Below are positions 45,563 to 54,520 of a stretch of DNA of 64,000 bases, one piece after another (position 1 is the stretch's first letter; each line of letters begins with the position of its first letter). The stretch is taken from the NCBI GenBank assembly GCA_963811895.1, contig CAWETE010000005.1, positions 62,001 to 126,000 on the forward strand, in the 5' to 3' direction. Source of the stretch: DASSUW01 sp963811895. GTDB lineage: Bacteria; Actinomycetota; Thermoleophilia; Solirubrobacterales; Solirubrobacteraceae. The notes under the pieces are model-generated. The model was not told the origin of the DNA. It did no database searches and saw nothing but the letters and a program-made list of their open reading frames with translations. Made by a program: the position numbers and the translations under genes.

Positions 45563-46828
45563 GTGGTGGGCACGCTTCTCGTCGTGCCCACCACCCGTAT
45601 CCGCAGACGCTCCGCCGAGGCCGTCGTGTTCAGCGCCGCCGCCGTCGTCGCGCTCGCCCACGCCTTCGACGACGCCTTCCTCCTGCCGCGCGGCGGCGTC
45701 CCTCTGACCCAGCACGCGCTCGCCGCGGGCATCGCCCTCGTCGCGACCGTGCTCGCCGTCGCTCGCTTCTCGACGCTGCGGCCCGGCCTGCGCGCGGCGG
45801 TCGCGTTCACGTTCGGCGCGCTCGCCCTCCCCAACGGCGGCCGCCACCTCCAGCACATGCTCCACGACGGCACGACCGCCAACGACGTGACCGGCGTGCT
45901 CGCGCTGGCCGCCGGCGTCGTGCTCGTGGGCCTCGCCGCCTGGATCCCGTTCCGCCACCGTGGCAAGGGCGCCGCCACGCCCGCGCGCCGCTGGGCGATC
46001 CGCGTCGTCACGGTGCCGGCCGTCGTGCTGGCCGTGTACTTGGTCTTCATGCCGGTCGGCGTCGGCATCGTGGACATCCACTCGCTGCACCGCCCGATCG
46101 GCAACCCGCCGAGCGCCGCCTACGAGACCGTCCGCTTCACGGCCTCGGACGGCGTCGAACTCGAGGGCTGGTACCGCCCGTCGCGCAACGGCGCCTCGCT
46201 GCTCATGCTCTCGGGCGGCGGCGGCAACCGTCGCAGCGCGCTGCGCCACGCCGAGATGCTCACCCGCCACGGCTACGGCGTGCTCGTCTACGACCCGCGC
46301 GGCAGCGGCAACAGCGAGGGCACCATCAACTCCTACGGCTGGGGCTGGGAGAAGGACGCCGCGGCGGCGCTCGACTTCCTCGCCGCCCGTGACGACCGCG
46401 TCGGCGTCCTCGGGCTCTCGACCGGCGCCGACATCGCGATCGACATCGCCGCCCGCCGCGACGACGTCCAGGCCGTGGTCGCCGACGGCGCCGCGGCGAT
46501 CGGCTACGAGGACTACGAGGAGTACATGGACTCGGCGATCGAGCGCGCGCCGATGTGGCTGCTGTTCAAGACGATCGAGGCGATCCAGGGCCGCTCCGGG
46601 CCGGAGGCGTCGCTGGCCGACCAGATCGCCCGCAGCCGCGCGCCGCACCTGATCATCTCCGCCGGCCTGCCGGAGAAGAAGTGGGGCGAGCTCTACGACC
46701 GCGCCGGCGGCGACCACTCCGAGCTCTGGTACCTGCCCGAAGCCGGCCACACGGCCGCGCTGCGCCAGTACCCGGAGGCCTACGAGCAGCGCGTCTCGTC
46801 GTTCTTCGACGAGCACCTGCTCGGCTGA
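45563..46828 (+). CDS. Membrane-anchored alpha/beta hydrolase
   Basis: 421 residues, GTG 45563 (GTG 45566 adjacent). The N-terminal part has about five transmembrane helices (AEAVVFSAAAVVALAHAF; HALAAGIALVATVLAVARF; VLALAAGVVLVGLAAWIPF; RVVTVPAVVLAVYLVFMPVG). From about residue 190 there is a serine-hydrolase fold: SDGVELEGWYRPS, LLMLSGGGGNRRSA, GVLVYDPRGSGNSEG, nucleophile elbow GVLGLSTGADIAI, and catalytic His in EAGHTAALR. A fragment nearly repeating its 3' end occurs at 48361-48413. The substrate is unknown. The LacI-type operator at 45457-45470 may bring it under rhamnoside control. Confidence 0.82.
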   Translation: MVGTLLVVPTTRIRRRSAEAVVFSAAAVVALAHAFDDAFLLPRGGVPLTQHALAAGIALVATVLAVARFSTLRPGLRAAVAFTFGALALPNGGRHLQHMLHDGTTANDVTGVLALAAGVVLVGLAAWIPFRHRGKGAATPARRWAIRVVTVPAVVLAVYLVFMPVGVGIVDIHSLHRPIGNPPSAAYETVRFTASDGVELEGWYRPSRNGASLLMLSGGGGNRRSALRHAEMLTRHGYGVLVYDPRGSGNSEGTINSYGWGWEKDAAAALDFLAARDDRVGVLGLSTGADIAIDIAARRDDVQAVVADGAAAIGYEDYEEYMDSAIERAPMWLLFKTIEAIQGRSGPEASLADQIARSRAPHLIISAGLPEKKWGELYDRAGGDHSELWYLPEAGHTAALRQYPEAYEQRVSSFFDEHLLG

Positions 46829-46880
46829 CTCATCCGTCTCGGGTGAGGAAGCGCGCGCACGCTTGCGCGAGCGTGCGCGC

Positions 46881-47855
46881 ATGAGCTCAGAGACACGTGG
46901 CACCTCGGCCGTGGTTCAGGCGCAGGCGGTGCCGCGCCGCCTGTGGCTGTACGTGCTCGTGATCGGCGTCGTCGTCCTGCTGATCGTCGCGTTCATCACG
47001 GAGATCACCGACGACACGATCCTCGTCCCCAACGTCATCATGGTCGGCTCGTTCCTGGTGCCGGTGTGCGCGGTGCTGTTCGTGCTCGGCCTGCCGCGCG
47101 AGACGCACCTGACCGTCGAGGTGCTCGTGCTGGGCTTCCTCGCGGGTGGGACCGCCGGTGTCGTGGTGACCGCGGTCACCGAGATCTACGTGCTGCCCGA
47201 CGTGGTCGGCACCAATGCGCTGATCGGGCTCATCGAGGAGAGCGGCAAGATCCTCATCCTGCTCGTCGTCGCGCGGCTCGTCAGCACCCGTGTCCCACGT
47301 GACGGCATGGTGCTCGGCGCCACCGTCGGCGCGGGCTTCGCCGCGTTCGAGACCTCGGGGTACGCGCTCCGGGTCCTCATCGAGCACGGCGACGACCACG
47401 CGATCCTCAGCATCCTCGAGACCGAGGCCTTCCGCGGGCTCCTGGCACCGTTCGGCCACATCACCTGGACGGCCATCCTGGGCGGCGCGGTGTTCGCCTC
47501 CGCCTGGTCCACCGGCCGCTTCCGCTTCGACCGGCGGGTGGGCTTGACGTTCCTCGGCGTCATCGCCCTGCACGGTTGCTGGGACGCGTCCTACGGCTGG
47601 GCGATCCGCGTGAGCCAATGGCTCGGCGGCGAGGACGTCGTGTTCGACTGGCCCAACACGGCCAGCTGGGTCGGGACGCCCACGGGCGCCGACCTCACGC
47701 GGTTCACGGTCGCCTACGACACCCTGCTCGTGATCCTCGCCGTCATCGGCGCCATCTGGGTGGTACGGCGGTGGCGCGCCTACCAGATCGACCGCTGGTC
47801 GAGCGCGCATCCCCGGACCGACCCCGCTGCCGCAGACCGGCACGCGATGGCCTGA
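46881..47855 (+). CDS. PrsW-family intramembrane metalloprotease
   Basis: 324 residues from ATG 46881 (TTG 46863 is a weaker option). Seven or eight hydrophobic helices. PrsW motifs are present in order: EESGKILILLVV (the EExxK-type motif, about residues 117-128), GAGFAAFETSGYALR, FGHITWTAILGGAVFAS and GVIALHGCWDASYGW, with Glu and His residues placed to bind zinc. The family includes site-1-like proteases of anti-sigma factors, but most actinobacterial members are uncharacterised. It follows the hydrolase by 52 bp and no sigma or anti-sigma gene is adjacent. Confidence 0.82.
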   Translation: MSSETRGTSAVVQAQAVPRRLWLYVLVIGVVVLLIVAFITEITDDTILVPNVIMVGSFLVPVCAVLFVLGLPRETHLTVEVLVLGFLAGGTAGVVVTAVTEIYVLPDVVGTNALIGLIEESGKILILLVVARLVSTRVPRDGMVLGATVGAGFAAFETSGYALRVLIEHGDDHAILSILETEAFRGLLAPFGHITWTAILGGAVFASAWSTGRFRFDRRVGLTFLGVIALHGCWDASYGWAIRVSQWLGGEDVVFDWPNTASWVGTPTGADLTRFTVAYDTLLVILAVIGAIWVVRRWRAYQIDRWSSAHPRTDPAAADRHAMA

Positions 47856-47951
47856 CGTGCGTTTCATCGATGTAACCACCGGTCCGCGGCGTTCGTTCCA
47901 GCGCTGACCGGAGGCTTCAGCATTCGCGGGTGCCCGTCGTACGATCGCGCG

Positions 47952-48299
47952 ATGACGAAGACGTACCGGCGGGTGTGCGTCGCCGTTCTCGCGGCGCTCG
48001 GACTCGCTCTCCTCCCCAGCTCCGCCGGCGCGGCTCGCGCGCCGATCACCTCGTGCGGCGACACGACCGCGCCCGGCGGCATCCTCATCTCCGACATCTC
48101 CGCGCGCCGCGCGTCGTGCAAGGTCGCGCGCCGGATCGCGCGGCTGACGCCCGAACGCTGCGAGAGCGGCACGTGCACGGTTCGCGGCTACACGTGCTTC
48201 GCCGCGCCCGCGACCGAGGAGCTGACGCTCGCGCGCTGCTCGAAGGCGCGCGACGACGACGAGCTCTACCGCACGGTCCGCTTCGACTACGGGCGCTGA
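47952..48299 (+). CDS. Small secreted cysteine-rich protein, function unknown
   Basis: 115 residues from ATG 47952. Signal peptide VCVAVLAALGLALLPSSAGA. The mature part of about 88 residues has six cysteines (SCGDT, ASCKVAR, RCESGTCTV, YTCFAA, ARCSKA), consistent with three disulfides. It includes ISARRASCKVARRIARLT and VRGYTCFAAPATEEL. The pattern, a C-x(n)-C pair around a short helix followed by a G-Y-x-C strand, is one I have seen in small exported actinobacterial proteins without a firm name. It stands alone between PrsW and a remnant region. Confidence 0.7.
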   Translation: MTKTYRRVCVAVLAALGLALLPSSAGAARAPITSCGDTTAPGGILISDISARRASCKVARRIARLTPERCESGTCTVRGYTCFAAPATEELTLARCSKARDDDELYRTVRFDYGR

Positions 48300-48325
48300 C
48301 GCAGGACCTTGGGCGGCGGCGCGCC

Positions 48326-48413
48326 CGCGACGTGATCGGCGGGCGTCGCAGTCGAGATCTCCGAGGCCTACGAGCAGCGCGTCACGTCGTTCTTTGACGA
48401 GCACCTTCGCTAG
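48326..48413 (+). pseudogene. Mosaic fragment: piece of an amine-oxidase-like sequence joined to an alpha/beta hydrolase 3' end
   Basis: 48326-48362 matches 50391-50427 (inside the amine oxidase gene) at 36 of 37 bases. 48361-48413 closely repeats the last codons of the hydrolase at 45563-46828 and encodes EAYEQRVTSFFDEHLR plus stop. Both pieces are in the same orientation as their counterparts. Neither forms a gene here. It looks like scar tissue from a recombined or deleted paralogue. The rest of the 200-bp gap to 48500 holds only the ribosome-binding site of the next gene. Confidence 0.55.
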
Positions 48414-48500
48414 ATGAACGGGCGGCCCTGCTGGGTGTTCCCCCTACGGGGCCGGCGCTCGGGATAGGGTCGTCGCGACCACGGAAGGAGGACGTTCACC

Positions 48501-49652
48501 ATGTCAAGGGGCGAATGGATCGGGGTCATCGTAGGCGCAGCGGTGCTGCTGATCGTTGGAACAGTCGTGCTGCTGTGGTGGCCGAGACATCAGAAATCGC
48601 GGTGGGAGGCTGAGCAGGTCTCCGGCAAGGACCTGTTCGATGTCGAGAACGATTCGCGTGACTCCGTGCTGCAAGCCTTCACGCGGATTGCCGCGTTGGC
48701 GGCGTTTCTCTTCACGATCTGGCAATTCAGTGAAACGCAACGGACGACCAACGAGAGTCTTCGCCTGACTGAGCAAGGGCAGAGGGAAACGCAACTTGCG
48801 ACAAGCGAGAACCTGCGCGTCGCCGAGCAAGGCCAGATCACCGAGCGCTTCAGCCGCGGGATCGACCAGCTCGGTGCCGAGTCCGAGGGTCGCCCGAACC
48901 TCGAGCGGCGACTCGGCGGGATCTATTCGCTCGAGCGCATCGCGTTCGAGTCGGAACGCGATCACTGGCCGATCATGGAGGTTCTGACCGCGTACCTACG
49001 ACAAAACGCTCCGCGCAAAGACGACCGGCTCGTTGATTGCAGCACGGGGCGAGCTCCGGATCCCGGGAATCCTGGAGCCGTCCGCCCGGACGTGCGAGCC
49101 GTCGTGACCGCGATTCGGCGGCGGGGCCATCTCAAGGATGAAACCGCCAGTCAGACGTTCGACCTCTCCCAGACGGACCTGCACTCCGCCGACCTGACGG
49201 CGGCCACGTTGAAGGGCGCCCGGTTCTCCGGCGCGGAGTTGACTGGAGCCGACTTCCGCAAGGCCAAGCTGCCGAGCGCGGATTTCGACGACGCCCGCTT
49301 GTACGAGGCCGACTTCTCCACTCGTCACGACACAGGACCCGACAGCTACGACTACAGCTCCGAGCCCGTGCAACTCCAGTCGGCACGTTTCAACTCCGTC
49401 GACGCGCGCGGAGCAGACTTTCACGGCGCCAAGCTCAGGCAGGCGTTCTTTGCCTACGCGCGGCTCGAGGACGCCGATTTCGCCGAGGCGGATCTGCGGG
49501 GCGCCTTCATGCGCGGTGCGTGCTTGGCACGCGTCGACTTCGAAGGCGCGAATCTAAAGGGAGCGTCGCTGGCAGGGACACGAGGCACGACACGAGGCCA
49601 ATTCAACAACGCCATAACCGACGACTCCACCCAGCTTCCGATACCGCGGTAG
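48501..49652 (+). CDS. Membrane-anchored pentapeptide-repeat protein
   Basis: 383 residues from ATG 48501 behind AAGGAGG. An N-terminal transmembrane helix (about 7-28) and a second hydrophobic stretch (about 58-74, RIAALAAFLFTIWQF) are followed by a Gln/Glu-rich coiled coil (TNESLRLTEQGQRETQLATS). Then comes the RFSRGIDQLGAESEGRPNLE / RLGGIYSLERIA block typical of actinobacterial pentapeptide proteins. The C-terminal third consists of A(D/N)LxX-type repeats (DLHSADLTAATLKGARF, GADFRKAKLPSADFDDARL, DADFAEADLRGAFMRGACL). Base composition is visibly less GC-rich than its neighbours, suggesting more recent acquisition. Function unknown. Confidence 0.85.
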   Translation: MSRGEWIGVIVGAAVLLIVGTVVLLWWPRHQKSRWEAEQVSGKDLFDVENDSRDSVLQAFTRIAALAAFLFTIWQFSETQRTTNESLRLTEQGQRETQLATSENLRVAEQGQITERFSRGIDQLGAESEGRPNLERRLGGIYSLERIAFESERDHWPIMEVLTAYLRQNAPRKDDRLVDCSTGRAPDPGNPGAVRPDVRAVVTAIRRRGHLKDETASQTFDLSQTDLHSADLTAATLKGARFSGAELTGADFRKAKLPSADFDDARLYEADFSTRHDTGPDSYDYSSEPVQLQSARFNSVDARGADFHGAKLRQAFFAYARLEDADFAEADLRGAFMRGACLARVDFEGANLKGASLAGTRGTTRGQFNNAITDDSTQLPIPR

Positions 49653-49697
49653 CAGCCGAGGCGTCGGTGCGACGGACCACCGAGCGAGATACTCGAT

Positions 49698-50849
49698 CTA
49701 GCGCTGGGCGAGCACCTGGGCGGCGGCGCGCTCCCCGCTGGCGAGCGCGCCCTCCATGAGACCGGCGAGCGGGCCCGCGGTGTGCTCGCCGGCGAGCACG
49801 ATGCGGCCGTGCATCTGCGTCAGCGCGGGATCGTGGCCGCCCGGTGTGGCGATGGTGTAGGCGCCGCGCGCCCACGGGTCGCCGGACCAGGTCGACAGCA
49901 CGGCTCCGCCGGGCTCGAGCTCGAGGTCGGGGCGCAGGCGGGCGAGCGAGGCGAGCCAGCGCTCCGGTCCCTCGGCGACGCCAAGCCGCGACAGCGCCCC
50001 CTCGGACCCGGCGAACGCGTGCACGACCGGCTGCACCTCGCCGCCGGCGCGCGCGGTCCAGGTCCAGTAGCGCTCGGGCACCGACAGCACGGCGCTGGGC
50101 TCCGGGCGGGCGCGCAGCGGGACGAAGAGCTTCGCGGCGTGCCCCGTGCGCACCCGCGCCAGGGCTTCCCGCAGCGGCGCGGGGACCCCCGCGAGGTCGC
50201 GCGCCACCGGGGCGGGGACGGCCACGACGATCGCGCGGGCCGCGACGTCCTCGAGGCTCGCGACCGGGCTCGACAGCCGGATCCGGTCGCCGAGCTCTGC
50301 GGCGAGGGCGCGGGCCAGGCCCTGGTTGCCGCCGGCGACGCCGTGCGACGGCGCGTCGCTGAACGCCGCGACGCCGGTCAGCTCCACCGCCGCGACGTGA
50401 TCGGCGGGCGTCGCGGTCGAGATCTCCACGCGCGCGCGGATCGCCTCGCGGACGCCGGCCGGCTCATCCAGCCGGTCGAGCAGTGCCGCCGCGGACCCGC
50501 GGCGCACGTCCTCGTCCTCCAGCGCCCGCTCGATCGCCGCCGCGGCCGCCCGCAGCTGCTGCTCGGTGACCGGCTCGCCGCCGCGCGGCTCGCGCCGGCC
50601 GTACGCCATGCCCTTCTCCCACAGGCCGAGGCCCAGCCGGCGCACCGTCTCCTCGACGCGCGGGTTGCCGGGCAGGATGAACTCGGCGCCCATCTCGACG
50701 ACGCTTCCGTCGGCGAGCTCGCGCGACCACACGCGCCCGCCGACCCGGTCGCGCGCCTCGAGCACGACCACGTCGCGGCCCGCCTGGAGCAGAGCCTCGG
50801 CGGCCGCCAGGCCGGCGAGTCCCGCTCCGATGACGGCGACGTCGATCAG
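49698..50849 (-). CDS. FAD-dependent amine oxidase-like flavoprotein with CTG start
   Basis: 383 residues. The first in-frame start-like codon before VAVIGAGLAGLAAAEALLQA is CTG at 50849-50847, overlapping the copA stop as CTGA. No ATG, GTG or TTG is suitably placed, so this rare start, rescued by translational coupling, is my choice. Rossmann FAD motif GAGLAGLAAAE, then VVVLEARDRVGGRVWS, the GG-doublet region of amine oxidases. The C-terminal FAD contact is IVLAGEHTAGPLAGLMEGAL. The family includes monoamine and polyamine oxidases and carotenoid desaturase-like enzymes; the substrate is unclear. Confidence 0.82.
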   Translation of the reverse strand: MIDVAVIGAGLAGLAAAEALLQAGRDVVVLEARDRVGGRVWSRELADGSVVEMGAEFILPGNPRVEETVRRLGLGLWEKGMAYGRREPRGGEPVTEQQLRAAAAAIERALEDEDVRRGSAAALLDRLDEPAGVREAIRARVEISTATPADHVAAVELTGVAAFSDAPSHGVAGGNQGLARALAAELGDRIRLSSPVASLEDVAARAIVVAVPAPVARDLAGVPAPLREALARVRTGHAAKLFVPLRARPEPSAVLSVPERYWTWTARAGGEVQPVVHAFAGSEGALSRLGVAEGPERWLASLARLRPDLELEPGGAVLSTWSGDPWARGAYTIATPGGHDPALTQMHGRIVLAGEHTAGPLAGLMEGALASGERAAAQVLAQR

Positions 50850-53033
50850 GGCGCCGATCGTAGACCGAACCGCCGCAGCCGCAGAGCGTTCGCGACCACC
50901 GAGATGCTCGACAGCGCCATCGCGAGCCCGGCGATCACCGGGTTGAGGAACCCGGCGGCGGCCAGCGGCAGCGCGGCGACGTTGTAGCCGAACGCCCACG
51001 CCAGGTTCTGCTTGATCGTGCGCAGCGTCGCGCGCGAGAGCCGGATGGCGTCGGCGGCGGCGCGCAGGTCGCCGGAGACCAGCGTGAGGTCCGAGGCCTC
51101 GATGGCGACGTCGGTGCCGGTGCCGATGGCCAGGCCGAGGTCGGCCTGCGCGAGCGCCGGCGCGTCGTTGACGCCGTCGCCGACCATGGCCACCACGCGG
51201 CCTTCGGCCTGCAGGCGGCGGATCACGTCGGCCTTCCCGGACGGCAGGACCTCGGCGATCACCTCGTCGATGCCGACCTCGGCGGCCACCGCGCGCGCGG
51301 TCGTCTCGTTGTCGCCGGTCAGCAGCACGGGCCGCAGGCCGAGCGCCTTCAGCGAGGCGACCGCCTCGGCGGAGGTGGGCTTGACGGTGTCGGCGACGAC
51401 CAGCAGGCCGCGGACCGCGCCGTCCCACGCGACCAGGACGGCGGTGCGCCCCCGTGCCCGGTCGACGTCGAGCTCGGCCGGGATCGTCAGACCCCACTCG
51501 GCCATGAACGCCGGGCGGCCGACCTGCACGCCGCGCCCGCCGACGATGCCCTCGACGCCGAGGCCCTCGTGGTTGGCGAAGCCCTCGAGCGGCGGCAGCT
51601 CGCCGAGCTCGTCGCGCGCCGCGCGGGCGATCGCCTGCGCGATCGGGTGCTCGGAGGCGTCCTCGACGGCGCCGGCGATGGCGAGCACCTCCGCGCGGTC
51701 ATCGGCGACCACGTCGACCAGGCTCATGCGGCCGGTGGTCACGGTGCCGGTCTTGTCCAGCACCACGGTGTCCACCTCGCGCGTGGACTCGAGGATCTCA
51801 GGGCCCTTGATCAGCAGGCCGAGCTGGGCGCCCCGCCCGGTGCCCACGAGCAGCGCGGTCGGGGTGGCGAGCCCGAGCGCGCACGGGCAGGCGATGATCA
51901 GCACCGAGACGGCGGCGGTGAAGGCGAACGCGACATCCTCGCCGGCGCCGATCCAGAACCCCAGCGTGGCGACCGCCAGCGCGATCACGACGGGCACGAA
52001 GACGCCGGAGATGCGGTCGGCGAGCCGCTGGACCGGCGCCTTGCCGGACTGCGCCTCGGTGACCAGCCTGCGCGATCTGGGCCAGCGCGGTGTCGGAGCC
52101 GACCTTGGTGGCGCGCACGATCAGGCGCCCGCCGGCGTTGACGGTCGCGCCCGCGACCTCGTCGCCCGGACGCTTCTCGACCGGCACCGACTCGCCGGTC
52201 AGCAGCGACTGGTCGACGGCGCTGGAGCCCTCCTCGACGATGCCGTCGGTGGCCACCTTCTCGCCGGGCCGCACGATGAAGCGGTCGCCGACGGTGAGCT
52301 GCTCGACCGGGATGCGCGTGCCGCCGAGCAGCTCGACGTCCTTGGCGCCCAGCTCTAGCAGCGCCTTCAGCGCGGAGCCGGCGCGCCGCTTGGCGTTCGC
52401 CTCGAAGTACCGGCCGGCGAGCATGAACACCGTTACCGCGCTGGCGACCTCGAGGTAGATCTCGTCCGCGCCGGCGCCCCGCTCAGGCACGAGGTCGAAG
52501 CTCATCGTCATGCCGGGCATGCCCGCCTCGCCGAGGAACAGCGCGTAGAGCGACCACGCGAAGGCGGCGAGCACGCCGAGCGAGATCAGCGTGTCCATCG
52601 TCGCCGCCCCGTGCTTCAGGTTCGCCCAGGCGGCGCGGTGGAACGGCCATGCGCCCCACACGACCACCGGCGCGGCGAGCGTGAGCGACAGCCACTGCCA
52701 GTTCTCGAACTGCAGCGGCGGGATCATCGCCATCGCCAGCACCGGAAGCATCAGGGCGAGCGAGACGAGCAGGCGCCGCCGCAACGGCGCCGTCTCGTCG
52801 ATCTCCTCGGCCGCCGCCGGCTCGTCGGACGGGAGGACGGCCTGGTAGCCGGCCGCCTCGACCGCCTCGACCAGCGCCTCGGGCTCGACCGCGGTGTCGA
52901 ACTCCACGCTGGCCGTCTCGGTCGCGTAGTTGACCGAGGCACTCACGCCGTCGAGCTTGTTGAGGTTGCGCTCGATCCGGTTCGCGCACGACGCGCAGGT
53001 CATGCCGGCGATCGGCAGCTCGAGGTGCGCCAC
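50846..53033 (-). CDS. copA: Copper-translocating P1B-type ATPase (one frameshift)
   Basis: Starts GTG 53033. N-terminal heavy-metal domain GMTCASCANRIERNL (about residue 10), two extra helices, the TGES actuator loop LLTGESVPVEKR, then the CPC transmembrane motif IIACPCALGLATPTALL, phosphorylation site VLDKTGTVTTG, EHPIAQAIA and hinge GDGVNDAPALAQADLGLAIG. One extra base near 52071 breaks the frame after TALAQIA; RLVTEAQSGKAPVQRLAD continues in the next frame. Corrected length is about 728 residues, normal for CopA. CPC with GMTCASC indicates Cu+ export. It is preceded by a secreted protein gene and two CsoR-like operators, and coupled to the downstream amine oxidase. Confidence 0.93.
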
Positions 53034-53865
53034 CTAGCTCACCTCCTGCGTGAAGGCGACGGTGTGGACGCGGCTCTCGTGCTGGAACTGCAGGAACAGC
53101 CGGTAGCGGCCCTCGGTGGGGAACGTCGCGGCGAACCGGACGGAGTCGTCCATCGGATGCACGTGCAGGAAGGCGAGGTCGCCGTCGCGCAGCGCCACCA
53201 GGTGCCCGCCGGCGCCCAGGTAGGGCTCGGTGCGGACCGGCTCGCCGTCCTTGGTGATCGTGAACCGCAGGTCGGCCTCCTGGCCGGGGCGCACGGCGCC
53301 GGCGTCGAGCCGCACGTCGTAGCCGCCGTCGCTGACCGCTGTGGCGGCGGGCTCGGGCAGGGGGAGGAGGTCGGCCGGGCCGTCGACCCGCAGGTCGGTG
53401 GCCAGCGTCTGGTTCTCGCCGTCGTGCGAGAAGTCGGCGAACAGCCGGTAGGAGCCGGCGTCGTCGAGGCGCACAGGGCGTGCGCCAGCTGCCGTCGGCG
53501 GTCTGCTCGGGGTGCAGGTGCTGGAAGCCGGTCAGGTCGCGCCGGGCGAGGATCAGGTGCATGCGCTTCTCGTGCTCGACGTCGAAGTCGCGCACGGTCT
53601 GGCCGCTCGCGTCCTCGATCCGGAAGCTCAGCGTCTCCTCGCGGCCGCGCCGCAGCTCGGCGTCGTCGACGACGACCCGCAGGCCGTCGGCGGCGATCGC
53701 GAGTCCGCGCACGGGGTCGGGGGCGTGTGCGGAGGTCATCTCGGTGTGCTCCTGAGTGGCGTCTTCGCCGGGCTCGGGTCCGATGGCGCCGCCCGCGACC
53801 GTCGCGCCGCCGAACAGCAGCGCCAAACCGCCCGCGAACGCCGCAAGCTTGGTGGCGGCGTTCAC
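53034..53865 (-). CDS. Exported two-repeat beta-sandwich protein of the copper operon (one frameshift)
   Basis: GTG 53865; signal or anchor AAFAGGLALLFGGATVAGGA. Two related beta-domains follow: the first with HLILARRDLTGFQHLHPEQ and SYRLFADFSHDGENQTLATD, the second with HLVALRDGDLAFLHVHPMDD and YRLFLQFQHESRVHTVAFT. Each carries an (F/L)xHxHP motif, attractive as a copper-binding site outside the cell. The frame breaks at about 53475, where one extra base separates ADGSWRTP from VRLDDAGSYRLF; corrected length is about 276 residues. It abuts copA. Similar proteins next to copper ATPases are common in Actinobacteria but have no settled name. Confidence 0.78.
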
Positions 53866-53899
53866 GCCGCGATCGTGGTCGGGGTCATCTCAGACGAGT

Positions 53900-53964
53900 C
53901 TCCTGATACGGCATGGGGGTATCTGCAACCAAGGCCGCATAGTACCCCCTAAGGGTATCAGGAG
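53900..53964. promoter_or_regulatory. Two CsoR-like copper operators in inverted orientation
   Basis: A 22-bp element at 53900-53921 (CTCCTGATACGGCATGGGGG then TA) recurs inverted at 53943-53964 (TACCCCCTAAGGGTATCAGG then AG), matching at about 18 of 22 positions. Each contains a G/C tract between GTAT/ATAC ends, the pattern of CsoR-family copper-sensing operators. They lie 35-100 bp upstream of the copper operon start. No csoR gene is in this window. Confidence 0.6.
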
Positions 53965-53995
53965 AAGTGTGGCCAACCCGCCGACCGGGCGGCGG

Positions 53996-54310
53996 TCAGC
54001 GACGCAGCAGCAAGTGCGCGATCAGCCGCCCGAGCGCGAACCAGACCACGGCAGCCAAGCCCCAGTTGACGGCCCGCTCGGCCTTGTTGCTGTCGAGCGT
54101 GAACAGGCCGGCGAACGGTCCGGCGAGGAACGACGCAGCATCGCGGACCGCCGCCACGATGTCGTTCGACGGGTTCGCCTCGAGCACGACCAGCAGGATT
54201 CCCGCGATCAGGATCAACGCCACGCCGGTGGAGACCAGGATCACGAGCCGGGCCAGTGAAGCGCGCGCCACGGCCGCGCCCGCGTAACGATTCGCTCTCG
54301 CCGTCCCCAT
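53996..54310 (-). CDS. Small conserved membrane protein
   Basis: 104 residues from ATG 54310, placed behind AGGAGAT; an upstream in-frame start gives a non-homologous extension. Two transmembrane segments (LARLVILVSTGVALILIAGI and NWGLAAVVWFALGRLIAHLL) flank a loop with EANPSNDIVAAVRDAASFLA and FTLDSNKAERAV. This LDSNKAxxAVNWGLAAxVW pattern is familiar from hypothetical proteins of Actinobacteria, but no function is assigned. The gene points away from TerC and toward the copper operators. Confidence 0.75.
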   Translation of the reverse strand: MGTARANRYAGAAVARASLARLVILVSTGVALILIAGILLVVLEANPSNDIVAAVRDAASFLAGPFAGLFTLDSNKAERAVNWGLAAVVWFALGRLIAHLLLRR

Positions 54311-54400
54311 CGCGATCTCCTCTCCCTGGCTTCTGCTCATGGGCTACCCGCGGTTCTCCGCCCTTAACCGCCCTGAAGGATCGCTCGCCATACTGGGCCG

Positions 54401-54490
54401 CGAAGGGAAGTATCCCGTCGGCCGGCTCCGTCAGCACGGCGCGTCAAGCGCCCGGGGCCGGCGGCCTGACAAGGCGGAGAAACCTTCGAC
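54401..54490 (+). ncRNA. yybP-ykoY (Mn2+) riboswitch upstream of terC
   Basis: The leader of the TerC gene carries the hallmarks of the yybP-ykoY class. 5' CGAAGG (54401-54406) pairs perfectly with 3' CCTTCG (54483-54488) as P1. GGGAAGTA follows the 5' strand in the place of the consensus GGGGAGUA. GTCAG (54430-54434) pairs with CTGAC (54466-54470). The 3' element GGCGGAGAAACCTTCGAC resembles the consensus GGCxAGACCUUUG, with two extra bases. These RNAs bind Mn2+ and commonly control TerC/Alx-family genes. The ribosome-binding site GGAGG (54509-54513) is 20 nt downstream, suggesting translational or close transcriptional control. Confidence 0.75.
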
Positions 54491-54520
54491 TGATCTTCAC
54501 GACCAGCCGGAGGTTCGCCG

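Noticed and set aside
52483..53865. A single 460-codon protein joining the exported copper-operon protein to the copA region
   Set aside because: After residue ~130 this frame is a shadow; the true proteins continue in other frames after a one-base correction.
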